The translations under genes were made by a program, and so were the position numbers. The notes under the pieces are model-generated. The model was not told the origin of the DNA and ran no database searches. It saw only the letters and a program-made list of their open reading frames with translations. Positions 44,499 through 53,718 of a stretch of DNA of 64,000 nt are shown here, one piece after another (the first letter of the stretch is position 1; each line of letters starts with the position of its first letter). Location: the NCBI GenBank assembly GCA_038141425.1, contig JAYQIC010000010.1, positions 496,001 to 560,000 on the forward strand, given 5' to 3'. Source of the DNA: UBA7985 sp038141425. Lineage in GTDB: Bacteria; Pseudomonadota; Alphaproteobacteria; UBA7985.

Positions 44499-45233
44499 AT
44501 GGCGGTCAAGCCAAGACGCTCTCAATACGAGAAGGGGATCAGTGAGCTCCGCAGCATGATTCTGAACGGAGACTTTGCGCCGCAAGAGCGGCTGTCCGAG
44601 ACCATGCTCGCGGAACTCCTTGAGATTTCCAGGACGCCGCTGCGGCAGGCGATCGACCGGCTGCTCGAAGAGGGTCTGCTCGAACGCAGGCCATCGGGTG
44701 GCACGATGGTGGCTCGCATCACGATGCAGGATATTGTCGACGCCATTGAATTGCGCGGTGTACTCGAAGGCACGGCTGCACGCTTTGCAGCCGAACGTGG
44801 CATCTCCACGGCGAAAATCGCCGAAGGAAATGAAATCCTCGGGGAACTGGACGAGGCCGTATTCAGCGGATCATCGCCGGACTTCAGCCGCTACGTCCCC
44901 CTGAACCTCGACTTTCACATTTTTCTCTCGAAGATTTCCGGCAGCAGCATCATGGAGCGGGAGGTTGATCGGGCCTATCGCCTGCCTGTGGCCTCGCCCA
45001 TAGCCTTCCTCGGCGGGCAGGAATTGATCCCCGACTTTCAGGCCTCGCTGCGACGCGCACAGCGCCAGCACCGGGCCATTTTTGATGCGATTGTCCTGCG
45101 AGAAGGCACCCGCGCTCAGGCCCTAACCATTGAGCACGCCCGTCTGGCACGTGAAAACCTCGAGTACATCACCAAAGAAAATCCGAAACTGGCAGAGCAC
45201 GTCCCCGGGCTGGCTCTGATCGAAGCCGCTTAA
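44499..45233 (+). CDS. GntR-family (FCD) transcriptional regulator
   Basis: This 244-residue intact protein starts at the ATG at 44499 (MAVKPRRSQYEKG). The winged helix spans residues 10-75 (SMILNGDFAPQERLSETMLAELL, SRTPLRQAIDRLLEEGLL). The FCD domain has putative ligand or metal residues in LNLDFHIFLSKISGS, QHRAIFDAIVLREG and IEHARLAR. It is 20 bases upstream of the LigM/DesA-like gene and diverges from the hydrolase. It probably represses both directions until an aromatic or organic acid is present. Confidence 0.9.
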   Translation: MAVKPRRSQYEKGISELRSMILNGDFAPQERLSETMLAELLEISRTPLRQAIDRLLEEGLLERRPSGGTMVARITMQDIVDAIELRGVLEGTAARFAAERGISTAKIAEGNEILGELDEAVFSGSSPDFSRYVPLNLDFHIFLSKISGSSIMEREVDRAYRLPVASPIAFLGGQELIPDFQASLRRAQRQHRAIFDAIVLREGTRAQALTIEHARLARENLEYITKENPKLAEHVPGLALIEAA

Positions 45234-45253
45234 CAAGGGAAAACAACAGAACC

Positions 45254-46657
45254 ATGCCTAACCTCAGCCAAATCATCGCTCAGCATAAGAACCCCGTGGA
45301 CATGCTGCGAAACTCAGCAACCGGGATGTACGTGTATCCGGTCGTTGCTCCCGAGTTCACAAACTGGCGCGATGAGCAGCAGGCCTGGCGCCAGTCGGCG
45401 GTGCTCTTTGATCAGACCCATCACATGGACGAGCTGATTGTCGAAGGCAGCGATGCGGAAGCGTTTCTGGCCCACACCGGGATCAATGGTTTTGCTAACT
45501 TCGACCTCAACCGGGCCAAGCATTTCGTCCCAGTGACCCCGGCCGGGCATGTCATTGGTGACATGATCATCTTCCGCGAGCGGGAGGACAAGTTTGTTCT
45601 GGTCGGGCGGGCGCCGACGGCCAACTGGCTGAAGTTTCAGGCAGCGGTGGGCAAGTGGTCTATTCAGGTCAAACACGATCCACGCTCTGACAGCCGCCCG
45701 GATGGCCGGGCGATTTTCCGCACCCACTACCGGTTCCAGATTCAGGGCCCCGATGCATCCAAAATCTTCGAACGCATTAACGGCGGCCCGGTGCCGGACA
45801 TAAAATTCTTCCATGTCGACTGGATAAATGTCGGCAGCAAGCGCGTTCAGGCGCTGCGCCACGGTATGGCCGGGGCGCCCGGGCTGGAAATCTGGGGGCC
45901 TTACGAGGACAAATCTTACATCCGCTCGACCATCCTCGAAGCCGCACGGGACGCGGGCGTCGATCTGGTGCAAGTCGGGAGCCGGGCCTACAGCACGAAC
46001 ACGCTGGAATCCGGGTGGATTCCCTCCCCGCTGCCTGGGATCTACACCGGTGACGGGATGATGAAAGACTACCGGGACTGGTTGAACGAAAGCGCCTACG
46101 AGGCGATCGGTACCATCGGTGGCTCCTTCGTAAGCGACAATATCGAGGACTACTACACAACGCCTTTCGAGCTGGGCTACGACTTTTACATTGGCTGGAA
46201 GAAGGCTGACTTCATCGGCAAAGCCGCCCTTGCCGCCATGCGCGATAAGCCCCAGCGCAAGAAAGTAACATTTGAATGGAACGCAGACGACGTCCTGTCT
46301 GTGATTGCCTCGGCTTTCGAGCCCGGCGCAGCCCCTAAGAAATGGATTGATTTCCCCCAGCCCAACTACGCCTCTAGCAGTGCAGACATGATCATGCGCG
46401 GCGACCAGATGGTCGGTATGAGCATGTTCAACGGCTACAGCTACAACGAGCGCTGTCTGCTCTCGCTGGGCGTGGTTGCGGCGGATGTCCAGGTCGGAGA
46501 CGAACTGGTGCTGAAATGGGGTGAGCCGGACGATACCGGCAAAACGTCTACCGAGCGGCACGAAATGGCGGACATCCGCGTACGGGTCTCACCCACGCCC
46601 TATGCCAGGGAAGCCCGTGAAAACTACTCGGACAGTTGGCGTCAAAAACAGTCCTGA
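45254..46657 (+). CDS. GcvT-family tetrahydrofolate-dependent demethylase, LigM/DesA-like (copy 1)
   Basis: This 467-residue intact protein has the GcvT fold: an N-terminal EFTNWRDEQQAWRQSAVLFDQTHHM, a middle HGMAGAPGLEIWGPYED and a C-terminal segment PFELGYDFYIGWKKADFIGKAAL. Its length matches LigM and DesA (about 470), which move the methyl group of vanillate, 3-O-methylgallate or syringate to tetrahydrofolate. Glycine-cleavage GcvT and DMSP demethylase are shorter. It is flanked by an FCD regulator and a TRAP system. The likely reaction is O- (or N-) demethylation of an imported carboxylate giving 5-methyl-THF. The substrate is not proven. Confidence 0.82.
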   Translation: MPNLSQIIAQHKNPVDMLRNSATGMYVYPVVAPEFTNWRDEQQAWRQSAVLFDQTHHMDELIVEGSDAEAFLAHTGINGFANFDLNRAKHFVPVTPAGHVIGDMIIFREREDKFVLVGRAPTANWLKFQAAVGKWSIQVKHDPRSDSRPDGRAIFRTHYRFQIQGPDASKIFERINGGPVPDIKFFHVDWINVGSKRVQALRHGMAGAPGLEIWGPYEDKSYIRSTILEAARDAGVDLVQVGSRAYSTNTLESGWIPSPLPGIYTGDGMMKDYRDWLNESAYEAIGTIGGSFVSDNIEDYYTTPFELGYDFYIGWKKADFIGKAALAAMRDKPQRKKVTFEWNADDVLSVIASAFEPGAAPKKWIDFPQPNYASSSADMIMRGDQMVGMSMFNGYSYNERCLLSLGVVAADVQVGDELVLKWGEPDDTGKTSTERHEMADIRVRVSPTPYAREARENYSDSWRQKQS

Positions 46658-46735
46658 CCACGCTCGGAGGATCGAGGCGCCTGCCCCAAAAAAACAGACC
46701 CGCGGACTTCCCGTTGGGCAAAAAGGAGAATTACC

Positions 46736-47718
46736 ATGAAGTACTTAACTGTTCTGGCAGCTTCAGTTGCCTCCTTAAGCCTCGCCACCGCAGCGGCGGC
46801 GCAGGAGCTTAAGTTCGCTTCCATTCGTCCCACCCTTTCACACCGTGACGGCATCGCTGATCGATAAGCTGTCTGCGGGTGTATCGGATGCCACCGGCGG
46901 GGACCTGACCGTTCGCAACTACCCCGGTGGTGAACTCGGCGCCGGCCCTGTTGAACAGTACGTTCGCGTTGTTCAGGGCGCGGCAGACTTCGCCTGGGGC
47001 CTACCCGGCTACACCTCCTCCCAGTTCCAGAAGACGATGATCGTTGAACTTCCTGGCGCGATCGATCCCGACGCAGGGGGGCACGAAGCCCTTTGGGCGG
47101 CTTACGATGAGCATCTCGCAGGCGAGTTCCCTGCTACCAAGCCTATCGCACTCTGGACCTCTGAAGCGCAGGTCATGATCATGCGCGACAAAATTATCCG
47201 CACCCCTGACGACCTGAAGGGGTCTGAAGATCCGCGTTGCCGGCGCAACGGCGGGTGAAGTCGCATCCGCGCTGGGCGCCACGCCCGTTCAAATGCCGAT
47301 CAGCCAGGTTTACAACTCCCTGCAAACCGGCCTGATTGACGGTGTTTTCACCGGTTCCTCGACCCTGTCCGACTTTAAGCTGTCAGAAGTTGCTTCGAGC
47401 GTGACGGTCGGTGCACCGCTTGGCCGCCTGAGCTTCTACGCGGTGATGAACGAGAGCGTCTACAACGGCCTTTCCGCAGATAAGAAGGCTGCAATCGATG
47501 CGACGGCGGGTCTCGCCCTGTCGGCAAGTGCTGAAAACGCGTGGCAAGCGACTGCAGACGCCGCGATGGCCGCCTACGGTGAGGACAGCACTAAGACGGT
47601 TGTGATGCTGAGCGACGCTGAAATCCAGGCTTTTGCCGATGCGGTCTCGGCTGTTACTGATGCCTACGTAAGCAGTGTCGGCGGTGAAGCTGCCCTGGCT
47701 GCGATGCGGGGGAATTAA
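46736..47718 (+). CDS. TRAP transporter periplasmic binding protein (DctP-type), two apparent frameshifts
   Basis: About 327 residues. AAAGGAG precedes the ATG at 46736 and a signal peptide (MKYLTVLAASVASLSLATAAAA, cleaved before QELKF). A shift near 46836 joins the start to FHTVTASLIDKLSAGV. A second near 47221 joins DDLKG to LKIRVAGATAGEV, where the arginine in KIRVAG is the family's carboxylate-binding residue. The hallmark region QTGLIDGVFTGSS follows. It binds an organic anion, which the context suggests is a methoxylated aromatic acid. Spacing to the small permease is 6 bases. Confidence 0.85.
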
Positions 47719-47724
47719 GCCAGC

Positions 47725-48240
47725 ATGAAACTTCTGCGAAGGGTCGTCGACATCCTGCTATGGGTTACTGCCGGAATAGCAGGACTGGGGCTCTTGTTTG
47801 AAGTCGTCGTCATTTTGATCGACGTAACGGGGCGCGCCTTCGGGCGCCCCCTTTTTGGTTCTCTGGACCTCGTGACCATGGCGATGGTCATCCTCGTATT
47901 CGGGGCAATGGCGCTGTGTGACCGCCGCGGCGGCCATGTCGGTGTCGACCTGCTCCAACCCTTTTTTCCCAAGGCGTTGAACCGCGCAATTGATGCCCTC
48001 TCGGCGCTGCTCGGCGCCCTGATTTTCCTGGCCTTGGCTAAGGCCGTTTATGACAGCGCCCAAATCTCAGTGATGCTGAATCTCTCCACCAACCTGCTCG
48101 ATCTGCCCAAAGTCTGGTTCCAGAACTCCATTGTCCTGTTTGCCTTGGTCACGGCGCTGAGCATGCTTCTCCGAAGCATAGAGCTGGCGATTTTCGATAT
48201 CGACACCCGCGACTCATACACTGGAGCAAAGTCCAAATGA
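47725..48240 (+). CDS. TRAP transporter small permease (DctQ-type)
   Basis: This 171-residue intact protein has four membrane helices, the first near residues 12-34 (WVTAGIAGLGLLFEVVVIL). The family motif FGRPLFGSLDLVTMAMVILVFGAMALCDRR contains the conserved G-R and E/D features of DctQ. It overlaps the large-permease gene by 4 bases. Confidence 0.88.
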   Translation: MKLLRRVVDILLWVTAGIAGLGLLFEVVVILIDVTGRAFGRPLFGSLDLVTMAMVILVFGAMALCDRRGGHVGVDLLQPFFPKALNRAIDALSALLGALIFLALAKAVYDSAQISVMLNLSTNLLDLPKVWFQNSIVLFALVTALSMLLRSIELAIFDIDTRDSYTGAKSK

Positions 48241-49541
48241 ACGAGTATCAGATCGGCTTGCTGGGTATCGTCGCGCTGCTGGCGCTGCTGCTGCTCCGCA
48301 TCCCCGTTGCGTTTGCGATGTTTATCGTCGGCTTTTTCGGGATCGCCATCCTCAGCGGTATGAATGCGGCCACCAGTCTGCTCGCGTCAGAGGCGTTTAC
48401 ACTGGCCTCCTCGCCCGAGCTTGTTGTCATCCCCTTGTTCATCCTGATGGGAAACATCGCCAGTGCAACGGGGCTGAGCCGTCAGCTTTACAATGCCGCC
48501 TACGCGCTGGTGGGAAGCTTGCGGGGCGGATTGGCCTCAGCAACGATTGTCGGCTGTGGCGGCTTTGCTGCGCTCAGCGGGGCTTCCGTGGCCTCAGCCC
48601 TGACCATGGGCAAGGTGGCGCTGAAGGAAATGGATGCCTTCAACTACGATGCGCGCCTGTCGACCGGCGCCGTCGCAGCGGGTGGCACGCTGGGTATTCT
48701 GATCCCACCGTCAACCGGGTTCGTGGTCTACGCCATTCTCACCGAACAATCGATCGGCCGCCTGTTCCTTGCCGGGATTCTGCCGGGCCTGCTGCTGCTC
48801 GGCCTGTTCATCGGTGCGATTTCACTGGTGTGCTGGCGTAACCCGGCGCTGGGCCCGGCCGGACCCAGGGCAGGCATGAGCCAGCGCGCGCGCGCTGTGC
48901 TCGGTGCCGTGCCGGTCGTTGGCATCGTCCTGCTGACAATCGGCGGCATCTACACCGGCCTGTTTTCACCGGTGGAGGCATCTGCCGTTGGCGCAGGTGC
49001 TGTGATCCTCTACGGTGCCATCACCCGCTCCCTTTCGCTCGTGGTGCTCTGGAACGCCGCAGTCGATGCCGCAGCGACCACGGCGACGGTGCTGTTAATC
49101 CTGATCGCGGCGCATATGATCAGCCCTTTCATGGCGCTCAGTCATATTCCGGACGTGATCGGCAGCTTCGTGCTCGGCTTCGGTCTGCCACTGATCGGTG
49201 TTCTGCTGCTGATGCTGCTGGTTTATCTGGTGCTGGGATGTTTTCTCGAAGGGTTTGCGATGATGGTGCTGACCCTGCCGATCTTCTTTCCGATTGTTCT
49301 CGAGTTGGGCATTGATCCGATTTGGTTCGGCGTGCTGGTGGTTCTGACCCTCGAAATGGGGCTGATTTCCCCGCCGGTCGGCCTGAACGTGTTCATCGTG
49401 AAATCTGTCGCACCACAGGTGCCAATCGGGCAGATTTTCAGTGGTGTGCTGCCATTTTGGCTGGCCATGATTGTCTGCCTGATCATCCTCGTCGCGTTCC
49501 CGCAGATTTCCCTGATTCTACCCAATACGATGTTTGGCTGA
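48237..49541 (+). CDS. TRAP transporter large permease (DctM-type)
   Basis: This 434-residue intact protein has about 12 membrane segments, motifs FILMGNIASATGLSRQLY, GGFAALSGASVASALTMGKVA and GTLGILIPPSTGFVVYAI, and near the end LEMGLISPPVGLNVFIVKS. It completes the second TRAP system. A 352-base gap follows before the Liv-type genes. Confidence 0.93.
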   Translation: MNEYQIGLLGIVALLALLLLRIPVAFAMFIVGFFGIAILSGMNAATSLLASEAFTLASSPELVVIPLFILMGNIASATGLSRQLYNAAYALVGSLRGGLASATIVGCGGFAALSGASVASALTMGKVALKEMDAFNYDARLSTGAVAAGGTLGILIPPSTGFVVYAILTEQSIGRLFLAGILPGLLLLGLFIGAISLVCWRNPALGPAGPRAGMSQRARAVLGAVPVVGIVLLTIGGIYTGLFSPVEASAVGAGAVILYGAITRSLSLVVLWNAAVDAAATTATVLLILIAAHMISPFMALSHIPDVIGSFVLGFGLPLIGVLLLMLLVYLVLGCFLEGFAMMVLTLPIFFPIVLELGIDPIWFGVLVVLTLEMGLISPPVGLNVFIVKSVAPQVPIGQIFSGVLPFWLAMIVCLIILVAFPQISLILPNTMFG

Positions 49542-49893
49542 ACGGGCTGATCTGGCGACAGCCGGACCGCCGCGTCGCCCTGCCTCAACCGACTCGCCAA
49601 GGCCCGCGCTCCACCGCCCCTTCAAGTCCGACACCTGCGCTGTATGCGGCCCTGGAAAGGGGTCAACCTCCCTCCGCGTGACGCTATTTTGCATACAGGA
49701 ATTTAGAATTTTTGAGATTCCGGCCAATTTCATGGGATAAATTCTTGTTCTGGTATCTTTTCTGTATACGACAAGTTCAATTTCAGACTACGGTTGTCAT
49801 TGGCAGAGGTGGGTTAGTCAGGCCGCGCAACAGTTCAGGCCGCACGCCCTGCCGCGGGCTTCAGAAAGGAGCTCATCACCTAGGGAGGAAGCT
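49542..49893 (+). promoter_or_regulatory. Intergenic region upstream of Liv-type operon, with GTATAC-type sites
   Basis: This 352-base gap has no credible gene. An A/T-rich part (49682-49800) contains TTGCATACAG at 49689 and CTGTATACG at 49762. Both resemble the TTTGTATACAAA palindrome near the GntR gene at 44467. This suggests that the same regulator controls a promoter for the downstream Liv-type ABC operon. The final bases (GGGAGGAAGCT) form a strong ribosome site for the binding protein. Confidence 0.5.
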
Positions 49894-51087
49894 ATGCTCA
49901 AACTATTTTCTGCGCTGACAGCCGCTGCGGTATCGGTCGTACTGGCTGGGTCAGCTGTTGCTCAGGACACGCTCAAATTCGGCGCTGTCGCGCCAAAGAC
50001 CGGGGGCCTTGCCGGCGGGGCTGCAGTCACATTCTGGCCGAATGTTCAGCTATGGGCCCACGATGTTAATGCACGTGGTGGCCTGCGGGTCGGGGATAAG
50101 TCCTACATGGTCGAGATTGTTGAATACGACGATCAGACAAACCCCGGTGAAACCATCAAAGCCGTTCAGCGGCTGGCGACGCAAGACAACGCAGATTTCA
50201 TCCTTGCCCCATACGGTACGGGCCTGAACCTTGCTGCTGCTCCGATCTTTGACCGCTATGGTTACCCGATGGTGACCCACACAGCCATCTCTGATCAGAT
50301 CGAGGAGCTTTCTGAAAAGTTCCCTAACATGTTCTTCACCCTTGGCGGCGCGACGGGCCTCGCCGGCGGTGTGGTCGAAGTCCTCAGCCAAATGCGTGAG
50401 CAGGGCGAGATCGGAAACAGTGTTGCCATGGTCAACGTTGCCGATGCCTTCGGGATCGAACTGGCCGAAGTGGCAGCCCCGCAGTTTGAAGCCGCTGGTT
50501 TCGACATCGTGTACAGCACGTCCTACCCACTGGGCACCAGTGACCTGTCACCGGTGGTCAAAGCTGCTAAGGCTGCGAACCCGGACGCCTTTGTTGCCTG
50601 GTCTTACCCACCAGACACCTTTGGTCTGACGGCGCAGGCGAAGATTGAAAACCTCGACGTCAAGGCCTTCTACGCAGCCGTTGCAACGGCCTTCCCAGCT
50701 TACATTGGCGCCAATGGGGATTCGGCCGAGGGTGTCCTCGGCGCTGGTGGCGTTTACGCCGACGGTGAAGCGTGGAGCAGCTACGCTGCACGCCACGAAG
50801 AAGTAACGGGTGCTAAGCCGGACTTCTGGGCTTCAGGCATGGTGTACGCGTCGTTCCAGATCCTGGAGCAGGCGATCGAAGGTGCGGGCACGCTCGACCG
50901 CGACGCAGTTTCTGCGTACATTGACGCGAATGACTTTGACACCATCATGGGGGAAATCTCCTGGGATGAGTTCAACAACAACTCCGCTTACTGGACTGTG
51001 GGCCAGTGGCAGGGCGGCGTCTTCAAGGGCGTTGCGTCCACGGGTCGTGAAGGGGCTGTACCAGCGGTTCCTAAGCAAGGCTGGTAA
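49894..51087 (+). CDS. Branched-chain-amino-acid-type ABC transporter binding protein (LivK-like)
   Basis: This 397-residue intact protein has a signal peptide (MLKLFSALTAAAVSVVLAGSAVA, cleaved before QDTLKF). The family start KFGAVAPKTGGLAG, the YDDQTNPGETIKAVQRLA segment and YGTGLNLAAAPIFDRYGYPMV define a type-I periplasmic binding protein. Members bind amino acids, urea, amides or aromatic acids. It heads a LivKHMGF set. The proximity of a LigM/DesA-like gene and an aromatic-type aldehyde dehydrogenase favours an aromatic ligand, but this is inference. Confidence 0.9.
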   Translation: MLKLFSALTAAAVSVVLAGSAVAQDTLKFGAVAPKTGGLAGGAAVTFWPNVQLWAHDVNARGGLRVGDKSYMVEIVEYDDQTNPGETIKAVQRLATQDNADFILAPYGTGLNLAAAPIFDRYGYPMVTHTAISDQIEELSEKFPNMFFTLGGATGLAGGVVEVLSQMREQGEIGNSVAMVNVADAFGIELAEVAAPQFEAAGFDIVYSTSYPLGTSDLSPVVKAAKAANPDAFVAWSYPPDTFGLTAQAKIENLDVKAFYAAVATAFPAYIGANGDSAEGVLGAGGVYADGEAWSSYAARHEEVTGAKPDFWASGMVYASFQILEQAIEGAGTLDRDAVSAYIDANDFDTIMGEISWDEFNNNSAYWTVGQWQGGVFKGVASTGREGAVPAVPKQGW

Positions 51088-51109
51088 GTCGTCCCGGACA
51101 CGTGAATTG

Positions 51110-51140
51110 GTGCAGCGCTCCTTTCAACGGGGCGCTGCAC
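51110..51140 (+). terminator. Intercistronic hairpin between LivK-like and LivH-like genes
   Basis: A 9-bp stem (51110-51118 with 51132-51140), extended by three more pairs including one G-T, is followed by a weak T-rich stretch. It lies 22 bases after the binding-protein stop and 38 before the permease start. Like the ugpB-ugpA hairpin, it probably raises binding-protein expression over the membrane genes. Confidence 0.7.
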
Positions 51141-51178
51141 TCTTGTTCAGACCCTTATCATCCTGACTGCGGATTGCG

Positions 51179-52045
51179 ATGGAAGTTATAATAACTGGTT
51201 TGGTGCTCGGCGGAACCTACGCGCTTGTTGCGCTCGGGCTGAATATCCAATACGGCATCAGTCGGATCATGAACCTCGCAAACGGCGAGTTGCTAGTCGC
51301 GGGTGGCTTGGCCGCCTTTTGGTTCTGGACCGCCGGAAAGATCAGCCCAATGCTGACGCTGATCATCGTGGCGCCGAGCGCCTTTATTCTCAACTATCTG
51401 ATCTACGTGATCATGCTCCGGCCGCTCGTGCGCCGGGAAAAGAGCCAAGGTGAACTCGAGGTCAGTTCGATCCTCGCCACCTTCGGGCTGGCGTTCGTCG
51501 GTGTGGGCATCATGCTGGCCCTCGTGGGTGGGCAGTATTTCAGCTACTCCTACCTCTCGCGCCCGATCGAAATTCTCGGCTCGAACTACGGCCTGAACCG
51601 CATCATTGCGTTCCTCGCAGCGGCGGTGCTGTGCGCGCTGGTGTACCTTTGGCTCCACAAATCACGGATGGGGATGTCGATCCGGGCACTGGCCGTTGCA
51701 CCCGACAGTGCGGTGCTGGTTGGCGTCAACGTCGAGCGGCTCTCTGCTCTGGCCTTTGCCATTGGCGGCGCCATCACCGCTGTGGGCGGGGCGCTGATCT
51801 CAACCTTTCTGACGCTGGATCCGTCTTCAGGCGTGCTGTTCACGCTGAAGGCACTGGTGATCGTGATCATGGGCGGTGTCGGCGACACCCGGGGGACCAT
51901 CATTGCGGCTCTGCTGCTCGGCATCCTCGAAACATTTGTTGCGACAGTCTTCGATCCGGGGCTGACGCTGGCGGCGGCTTATCTGCTGTTCGTGCTGGTG
52001 CTCCTGTTCCGTCCCCAGGGATTTTTCGGAAAGCCAACGTCATGA
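51179..52045 (+). CDS. Branched-chain-type ABC transporter permease (LivH-like)
   Basis: This 288-residue intact protein has eight or so membrane helices. It begins VIITGLVLGGTYALVALGLNIQYGISRIMNLANGELL, the classic LivH start. It also has SKMGMSIRA-type KSRMGMSIRALAVAPDSAVLVGVNV and KALVIVIMGGVGDTRGTIIAALLLG near the end. Its stop overlaps the LivM start as ATGA. Confidence 0.93.
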   Translation: MEVIITGLVLGGTYALVALGLNIQYGISRIMNLANGELLVAGGLAAFWFWTAGKISPMLTLIIVAPSAFILNYLIYVIMLRPLVRREKSQGELEVSSILATFGLAFVGVGIMLALVGGQYFSYSYLSRPIEILGSNYGLNRIIAFLAAAVLCALVYLWLHKSRMGMSIRALAVAPDSAVLVGVNVERLSALAFAIGGAITAVGGALISTFLTLDPSSGVLFTLKALVIVIMGGVGDTRGTIIAALLLGILETFVATVFDPGLTLAAAYLLFVLVLLFRPQGFFGKPTS

Positions 52046-52985
52046 TTTCATCGGGTGAAATTCGAAACTTCCTGATCTACGGCGTGTTGCTGGCAATGGT
52101 GGCGACGCTGCCGTTCTGGGGTCAGGACTACTGGCTGACAATCGGCGTGACCATCGCGAGCTTCGCGGCGATGGTCACCAGCTGGTCCATCTTCTCCGGA
52201 CCAACGCACTATATCTCGCTGTCTACGGCTGCCTTCTTCGGCGTGGGCACCTATACCACGGCGCTTGGGATCGAGTACTTTCCAGAGCTGCCGTACTGGA
52301 CCCTGCTGGTTATCGCTGGCGGCCTCGGGGCTGTGATGGCCCTGCTGGTCGGGCTGACCACCCTGCGGCTGAGCGGTGTTTACTTTGTGATTTTCACGCT
52401 CGGCCTGGCCGAATTAATCCGTCAGGTGGTCACGTGGCTGCAGAACTGGTCCGGGCAGAAAGGTCTCTATGTCCTGACCGATCTGGGCGACCGGGAGATA
52501 TACTGGCAGTTCCTGGGGCTGTGTGTGCTTGTCTATATTGTGGGCTGGCTGATCCAGCGCTCGAAAGTCGGCTTGGCGCTCCGGGTAATCGGCGACGATG
52601 AAGAAGTGGCAAAACATGCCGGCATCCACAGCGCGCGGCTGAAAGTCCTGCTGTTCATGATCCCGGGCTCGGTCGCAGCGGTCGCCGGAGCAATCCTCGC
52701 GCCCCGCTATATCTACATCGAGCCGATGCTGGCCTTCACCCCGCTTTTGAGTTTTCAGGTGGTTATCATGGCTTTGCTGGGCGGGACCGGGCGCCTCTGG
52801 GGCGGCCTCATCGGCGTGATCCCGTTCGTGCTCGTGTGGGAAGCCATCGCGATAAGTCTGCCCAACCAGACGACCTTATTGCTGGGCGTCGCGTTCCTCG
52901 TCATCGTCTACTTTATCCCGAAGGGATTTGTGGAATCCTGCTCGGCCTGCGCCACCGCATGATGTCGGGAGGGCGGGAAGGATGA
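52042..52985 (+). CDS. Branched-chain-type ABC transporter permease (LivM-like), one apparent frameshift at the end
   Basis: About 314 residues with multiple helices. It has the LivM hallmark WSIFSGPTHYISLSTAAFFGVGTYTTA and GLALRVIGDDEEVAKHAGI. Near 52932 a G appears to be missing. As written the protein ends FVESCSACATA. With the base restored it reads FVGILLGLRHRMMSGGREG and stops at 52985, overlapping the ATPase start as ATGA. That is the spacing seen throughout this operon. Confidence 0.9.
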
Positions 52986-53718
52986 GCGCCACGCATAACC
53001 TGCTGACCCTCGACAGCATCACCAAGCGCTTTGGCGGTCTGGTCGCTGTCAATGCACTGAGTTTTGGGGTTGAAAGCAATTCTGTGCACGGCTTGATCGG
53101 ACCAAACGGCTCCGGCAAATCCACGACCCTGAACCTGCTTTCCGGTGCGCTGGCGTTATCAAGTGGTGAAATAACCCTCGATCACAGCCGCCTGACGAAT
53201 CTTCCCGCTCATCAGATCAGCAAGCTGGGGGTCTCCCGCACATTTCAACTCGTCCGGCTGCTACCTTCGCTGACGGTTGCAGAAAATGTCATGGTTGGCG
53301 GCCTGTTCGGGCACCGCCCTCACGGCTTTCGCGACGCCGATCGCGCCGTCAACGCCGTGCTCGACCGGGTGGGTCTGGGGGCAAAGGCGGTTTGATGCCC
53401 GGACAGCTCACCTACATTGATACCAAGCGCGTGGAACTGGCGCGGGCGCTGATTTCTCAGCCCCGGGTGCTGCTGCTGGATGAATGGTTGGCAGGGCTCA
53501 ACCCGACGGAACTCGAAGCCGGCATCGCCCTGATCGCGTCTCTGCGCGAGGAGTGTGAAGCTATCATCGTGGTCGAACACGTGATGGAGGCAATCCGTTC
53601 ACTCTGTGACCGGTGCGTGGTCATGGCCTCCGGGACCAAAATCGCCGAGGGTGATGTCGAAACGGTGCTCAATCAACCTGCCGTCATTGAAGCTTACCTC
53701 GGGGGTGACGATGATTAA
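52982..53718 (+). CDS. Branched-chain-type ABC transporter ATPase (LivG-like), one apparent frameshift
   Basis: About 245 residues. Walker A is IGPNGSGKSTTLN and the Q-loop VSRTFQLVRLLPSLTVAENV. Near 53394 the frame shifts between GLGAKA and AGQLTYIDTKRVELARAL. The latter holds the signature helix in a variant form (GQLTYIDTKR instead of LSYGQQR). Walker B is VLLLDEWLAGLNP and the switch His is in IIVVEHVMEAI. It overlaps its neighbours on both sides. Confidence 0.87.
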
